A program made the translations under genes and the position numbers. Below, one piece after another: positions 4,663 through 7,549 of a DNA stretch of 7,549 bases; position 1 is the stretch's first letter, and each line of letters begins with the position of its first letter. The notes below the pieces were generated by a model. That model was not told where the DNA came from and searched no databases. It was given only the letters and a program-made list of their open reading frames with translations. Source of the stretch: JBMTVT01 sp049451635 (GTDB lineage Bacteria > Bacteroidota > Bacteroidia > Flavobacteriales > Flavobacteriaceae); the NCBI GenBank assembly GCA_049451635.1, contig JBMTVT010000084.1:1-7549 (forward strand), in the 5' to 3' direction.

Positions 4663-7386
4663 ATGAAAAAAGAAATTTTACTTACTATTTTTTGTGTTAT
4701 TGGTTTTAGTGTTTATGCACAATACGAAGCTTCTAACTGGTATTTTGGTGAAAATGCTGGTATAAAATTTAATCTTGGGAATAATACAATTTCTAATTCT
4801 ACAGATGGGCAATTAAATACGCGTGAAGGATGTGCATCAATTTCTGACGATTCTGGCAACCTATTATTTTATACTGATGGAGTAACCGTTTGGAATAAAA
4901 ATCATTCAGAAATGAAAAATGGTTTTGGGCTTAATGGAGATTCTTCTAGCACACAATCTGCCATCATTGTTCCCAAACCACAAGATGATAACATTTATTA
5001 CGTTTTCACGGTAGATAATAATTTAGACGATTTTAATTATGGTTTAAACTACTCTGAAATAAATATGACTTCAGATGGTGGATTGGGTGCAGTTTCAGAA
5101 AAAAACAAAAACTTATTACCTATATGTTCTGAAAAAATTACGGCTGTTTTAAAAGATTGTATCACCAAAGCCATTTGGGTAGTAACTTTTTCTTCAGAAG
5201 ATGGTTTAAGTAAAATTTATGATACTTTTCATGCTTTTGAAGTAACTAGTAAAGGTGTGAATCCTTCTTCTATTACTTCTACTTTCTCTCTGGATGTAAG
5301 AGACTCAAGGGGTTATTTAAAATTATCACCAGATGGTACCAAAGTTGCAAGTGCAAATGTGCAAGGCGGTCTTTATGTTTATGATTTTGACGTGAATTCC
5401 GGTTTGCTTTCAAATGAACTAAGACTTCAAATAAACTCAAATAATGGCAGTATTTTTCCATATGGAGTTGAATTCTCACCAAATAGCCAACTGCTATACG
5501 TACATTCATCAAACGATTTTTTTGATGTTCAAAACCCTGCTAATTCAAATAATCCAGCCTACCATACTTCAGTTTTAACCCAATTTAATTTATCAGATTC
5601 AGATATAGAAGGATCTCAAGTTAAACTCGATGATAGAAAACTATATAGAGGCGGATTGCAATTAGGACCAGATGGTAAAATTTACAGGGCTCTGAGCGCC
5701 ACTTATAATCAAGGCTTACCAAACTTAGGGGTTATTCAAAACCCAAACACAGTTGGGTTCGGTTGTAACTATATCCATAATGCCATCAATTTGTCTCCTT
5801 TTATATCCTCGCAGGGATTACCTCCATTTATTGCTTCATTTTTCAATACAGAAATTGATATTATTAAAAATGGTGAAAGCTCAAGTAATTTAGCTCTTTG
5901 TGAAGGAGATTCATATACTTTAGTTTCAGAAAACATTCCTGGAGCATCATACAGTTGGTATAGAGATAAAGTAGTTCTTACTGAAAATGATTTTGATTTA
6001 GAGGTATTTGAAGCTGGTAGATATGAAGTATATATCGATCCAAACAATGGGGATTGTGCCATTGAAGGTCAGGCATTTGTTGTATTTAATGAAAACCCTG
6101 AAGCATATAACCATACCATTTTACAATGCGATGAAGATGGTACCATTGATGGCCTAACAACCTTTAACCTCAATGAAGCTCATGACGATTTAACCGGAAA
6201 TACCCCAGACAGAACCACAAGGTTCTATTCAGATATTAGTAGAAGTGTCGAGGTTAACGCAGACGCCTTTGATAATACCACAAACCCACAAACAATTTAC
6301 GTTGAAGTTATTAACAACACTACAGGCTGTTTTAGCTATTGCGAGCTTGTGCTTGATGTTAGCGTAACCGATGCTAACGATGCTGCCCTTCCTCCTGTTT
6401 GTGATGATGATGGCATTGAAGATGGACTGCATGTTTTCAACTTAAATGATGCAGATGCTTTAATTCTTAATGGGTTGCCAATATCTGGATTGGATATTTC
6501 TTATTATGAAACCTACGATGATGCCCTTTTGGAACAAAATACCCTAAATGCGTCCTACACAAACAGTATACGCTATTCACAAACTATTTATGCCCGTGTC
6601 GAAAATGCCAACAATTGTTATGGTATTAGTGAGGTTACACTTACCGTTAATCAATTGCCCGATATTGACACAGAAGGCTTTGCTACGTATTGTTTAAACT
6701 TATTTCCTGATACCATTTCTTTAAATGCAGCAGTATTAAATGATTCACCAAATAATTACAGTTACAATTGGTCATCTGGTGAAAATACTTATGAAATTCA
6801 AGTGAATCAAACTGGTGCTTTTAATGTTACTGTAACCAATGCCTATGGTTGCTCAAAAACAAGAACCATAAGCGTTGAACCATCAAACATAGCTTCTTTT
6901 GAATCTATCGAAGTTTTGGATGTTACAGCCAATAATACCATTACTGTTCTGGTATCAGGAGAGGGGCTTTATGAGTACAGTTTGTTTGATAGTAACAATA
7001 TATTGGTTGCTCCTTACCAAGATAGCAATGTATTTGAAAATGTGAGTCCAGGCATCTATAAAGTTTACGTTAGAGATATTAAAAATAATTGTGGTGAGGT
7101 AAATAATGGTGTTTCAGTAATTGGTTTTCCTAAATTTTTCACACCAAATGATGATGGCTACAATGATACCTGGCAAGTTTATGGGGTTTCAGAAATGTTT
7201 CAACCTAATACCAAAATATTGATATTTAATAGGTTCGGAAAACTTTTAAAAGCACTAAATCCTGTAGGTGAAGGTTGGGATGGCACAATAAATGGTAACA
7301 AACTTCCAAGCGATGATTATTGGTTTGCTATAAAACTACAAGATGGTAGAATTTTCAAAAACCATTTTACTTTAAAAAATTTCTGA
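4663..7386 (+). CDS. Secreted beta-propeller/Ig-like protein with type B T9SS sorting domain
   Basis: The 907-residue exported protein begins with a signal peptide, cleavage probably after VYA (residue 19) leaving Gln first, as is common in Bacteroidota. Residues about 25-395 are a propeller-like region: SNWYFGENAGIKF, then EGCASISDDSGNLLFYTDG and VTVWNKNH, with blade motifs SPDGTKVAS (222), SPNSQLLYV (272) and GPDGKIYRA (335). An Ig-like domain follows (about 406-477), then two CDxDGxxDG modules (489-567, 580-663), a PKD-like domain (676-738) and a SprB-like segment (about 745-815). Residues 822-907 (FPKFFTPNDDGYNDTW, then KILIFNRFGK, GWDG and LPSDDYWF) are the gliding-motility-associated (CHU_C/type B) C-terminal domain. 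That domain directs the protein through the type IX system to the cell surface or outside. Likely role: surface adhesin or matrix protein; no catalytic motif is seen. Cysteines lie mostly in pairs in the modules. Confidence 0.93.
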   Translation: MKKEILLTIFCVIGFSVYAQYEASNWYFGENAGIKFNLGNNTISNSTDGQLNTREGCASISDDSGNLLFYTDGVTVWNKNHSEMKNGFGLNGDSSSTQSAIIVPKPQDDNIYYVFTVDNNLDDFNYGLNYSEINMTSDGGLGAVSEKNKNLLPICSEKITAVLKDCITKAIWVVTFSSEDGLSKIYDTFHAFEVTSKGVNPSSITSTFSLDVRDSRGYLKLSPDGTKVASANVQGGLYVYDFDVNSGLLSNELRLQINSNNGSIFPYGVEFSPNSQLLYVHSSNDFFDVQNPANSNNPAYHTSVLTQFNLSDSDIEGSQVKLDDRKLYRGGLQLGPDGKIYRALSATYNQGLPNLGVIQNPNTVGFGCNYIHNAINLSPFISSQGLPPFIASFFNTEIDIIKNGESSSNLALCEGDSYTLVSENIPGASYSWYRDKVVLTENDFDLEVFEAGRYEVYIDPNNGDCAIEGQAFVVFNENPEAYNHTILQCDEDGTIDGLTTFNLNEAHDDLTGNTPDRTTRFYSDISRSVEVNADAFDNTTNPQTIYVEVINNTTGCFSYCELVLDVSVTDANDAALPPVCDDDGIEDGLHVFNLNDADALILNGLPISGLDISYYETYDDALLEQNTLNASYTNSIRYSQTIYARVENANNCYGISEVTLTVNQLPDIDTEGFATYCLNLFPDTISLNAAVLNDSPNNYSYNWSSGENTYEIQVNQTGAFNVTVTNAYGCSKTRTISVEPSNIASFESIEVLDVTANNTITVLVSGEGLYEYSLFDSNNILVAPYQDSNVFENVSPGIYKVYVRDIKNNCGEVNNGVSVIGFPKFFTPNDDGYNDTWQVYGVSEMFQPNTKILIFNRFGKLLKALNPVGEGWDGTINGNKLPSDDYWFAIKLQDGRIFKNHFTLKNF
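6124..6651 (+). repeat. Two tandem CDxDGxxDG protein modules in the secreted protein
   Basis: At protein level, residues 489-567 and 580-663 share CDxDGxxDGxxxFNLN at the start, a mid-section with an aromatic FYSD/SYYE strand, and QTIYxxVxN..xGC/NC near the end. The Asp-rich opening resembles calcium-binding DxDGxxDG loops. Nucleotide identity is low (for example GATGAAGATGGTACC against GATGATGATGGCATT), so this is an old duplication. Boundaries are approximate. Confidence 0.75.
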
Positions 7387-7418
7387 TTGTCCGTAATCAC
7401 TTATAACTGTTTTTTATT

Positions 7419-7441
7419 CTTATTTTTATATAAAATATAAG
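7419..7441. repeat. AT-rich imperfect palindrome before the transposase start
   Basis: The 12-base perfect palindrome TTTTATATAAAA is flanked by CTTAT and, after one bulged T, ATAAG. It ends two bases before the transposase ATG. It may reduce translation of transposase mRNA or be a protein-binding site. In such AT-rich DNA chance is also possible. Confidence 0.4.
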
Positions 7442-7443
7442 AC

Positions 7444-7549
7444 ATGAACTTATTTAATTTTACAGCAAATTTTGGTAGCGAAGAAGCTTGTAGACTTCAT
7501 TTTAAAGAGCAACGCGATAAAATAGGTGTCAACTGTAAATGTGGTTCTA
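7444..7549 (+). CDS. IS1595-family transposase, N-terminal fragment (runs off the window)
   Basis: From ATG at 7444 the frame is open to the window end and gives 35 residues. MNLFNFTANFGSEEACRLHF is followed by KEQRDKIGVNCKCGS. This matches the start of IS1595-type transposases, which open with a short helical segment (F.....SEEACR..L/F...R...G..C..CG) and then a zinc-ribbon; C31 and C33 would be the first metal ligands, in a CxC rather than CxxC spacing. The DDE-type catalytic domain would lie beyond the edge, so intactness cannot be judged. No clear Shine-Dalgarno sequence is present, as usual for this phylum. Confidence 0.75.
   Translation, partial: MNLFNFTANFGSEEACRLHFKEQRDKIGVNCKCGS

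Larger units (their letters stand above)
7387..7549 (+). mobile_element. Left part of an IS1595-family insertion sequence (truncated by window edge)
   Basis: The transposase start at 7444 implies that an element begins somewhere in the 57 bases after the secreted-protein stop and continues beyond the window. The exact left end cannot be fixed because the right inverted repeat and the 8-base target duplication typical of IS1595 elements lie outside. The start given is therefore only the leftmost reasonable limit. Confidence 0.55.

Noticed and set aside
5279..6432. Three minus-strand open frames (5279-5512, 5769-6062, 6229-6432)
   Set aside because: All are antisense to the continuous 907-residue secreted-protein gene and show no domain.
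7384..7399. TGATT/AATCA dyad at the stop of the secreted-protein gene, considered as its terminator or IS end
   Set aside because: The stem is five pairs with a six-base loop and no adjacent T run; it could be chance, and the IS boundary cannot be tested without the other end.

Overview
The window is AT-rich and reads as chromosomal DNA of a marine- or soil-type member of the Flavobacteriia (Bacteroidota). Three things point there: a secreted protein ending in a type B type IX secretion (gliding-motility-associated) C-terminal domain, promoter candidates of the Bacteroidota TAnnTTTG type, and weak or absent Shine-Dalgarno sequences. No tRNA, rRNA or CRISPR array was seen, and no gene-free stretch exceeds about 130 bases.

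Layout, left to right. (1) Bases 1-82 hold the last 26 codons of an unidentified plus-strand gene. Its end runs into a five-copy heptanucleotide tandem repeat (65-99). (2) 118-1140 is a COX15-type heme A synthase (ctaA) with a GTG start and all four heme-ligand histidines. (3) 1177-1692 is a small pRiA4b ORF-3-like (IS1096-passenger-like) protein with a very acidic tail. A hairpin with a T tract that also contains a perfect TAnnTTTG motif lies between it and ctaA. (4) 1702-2766, minus strand and convergent with the previous gene, is an unannotated 354-residue protein. I read it as a divergent kinase-like (APH/protein-kinase-fold) protein. (5) A 129-base divergent promoter region (2767-2895) carries palindromic elements. 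(6) 2896-3798 and 3809-4633 encode a two-gene ABC-2 type exporter (ATPase and six-helix permease). (7) 4663-7386 is a 907-residue secreted multi-domain protein: signal peptide, beta-propeller, Ig/PKD-like domains, two CDxDGxxDG modules and a type B T9SS sorting domain. (8) From 7444 the 5' end of an IS1595-family transposase runs off the right edge.

How the genes may work together. ctaA supplies heme A to cytochrome c oxidases. The ABC ATPase and permease are ten bases apart and almost certainly form one transporter. The secreted protein follows 29 bases behind the permease on the same strand and could be co-transcribed, but nothing in the sequence ties its function to the exporter. The kinase-like gene is divergent from the exporter and may share its control region; this is inference from layout only.

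Most of the window is ordinary flavobacterial chromosome. The items most worth a second look are the kinase-like motifs in the minus-strand gene, the heptamer repeat that stops translation in all six frames, and the promoter embedded in a terminator-like hairpin. I do not see convincing evidence of a complete new system.
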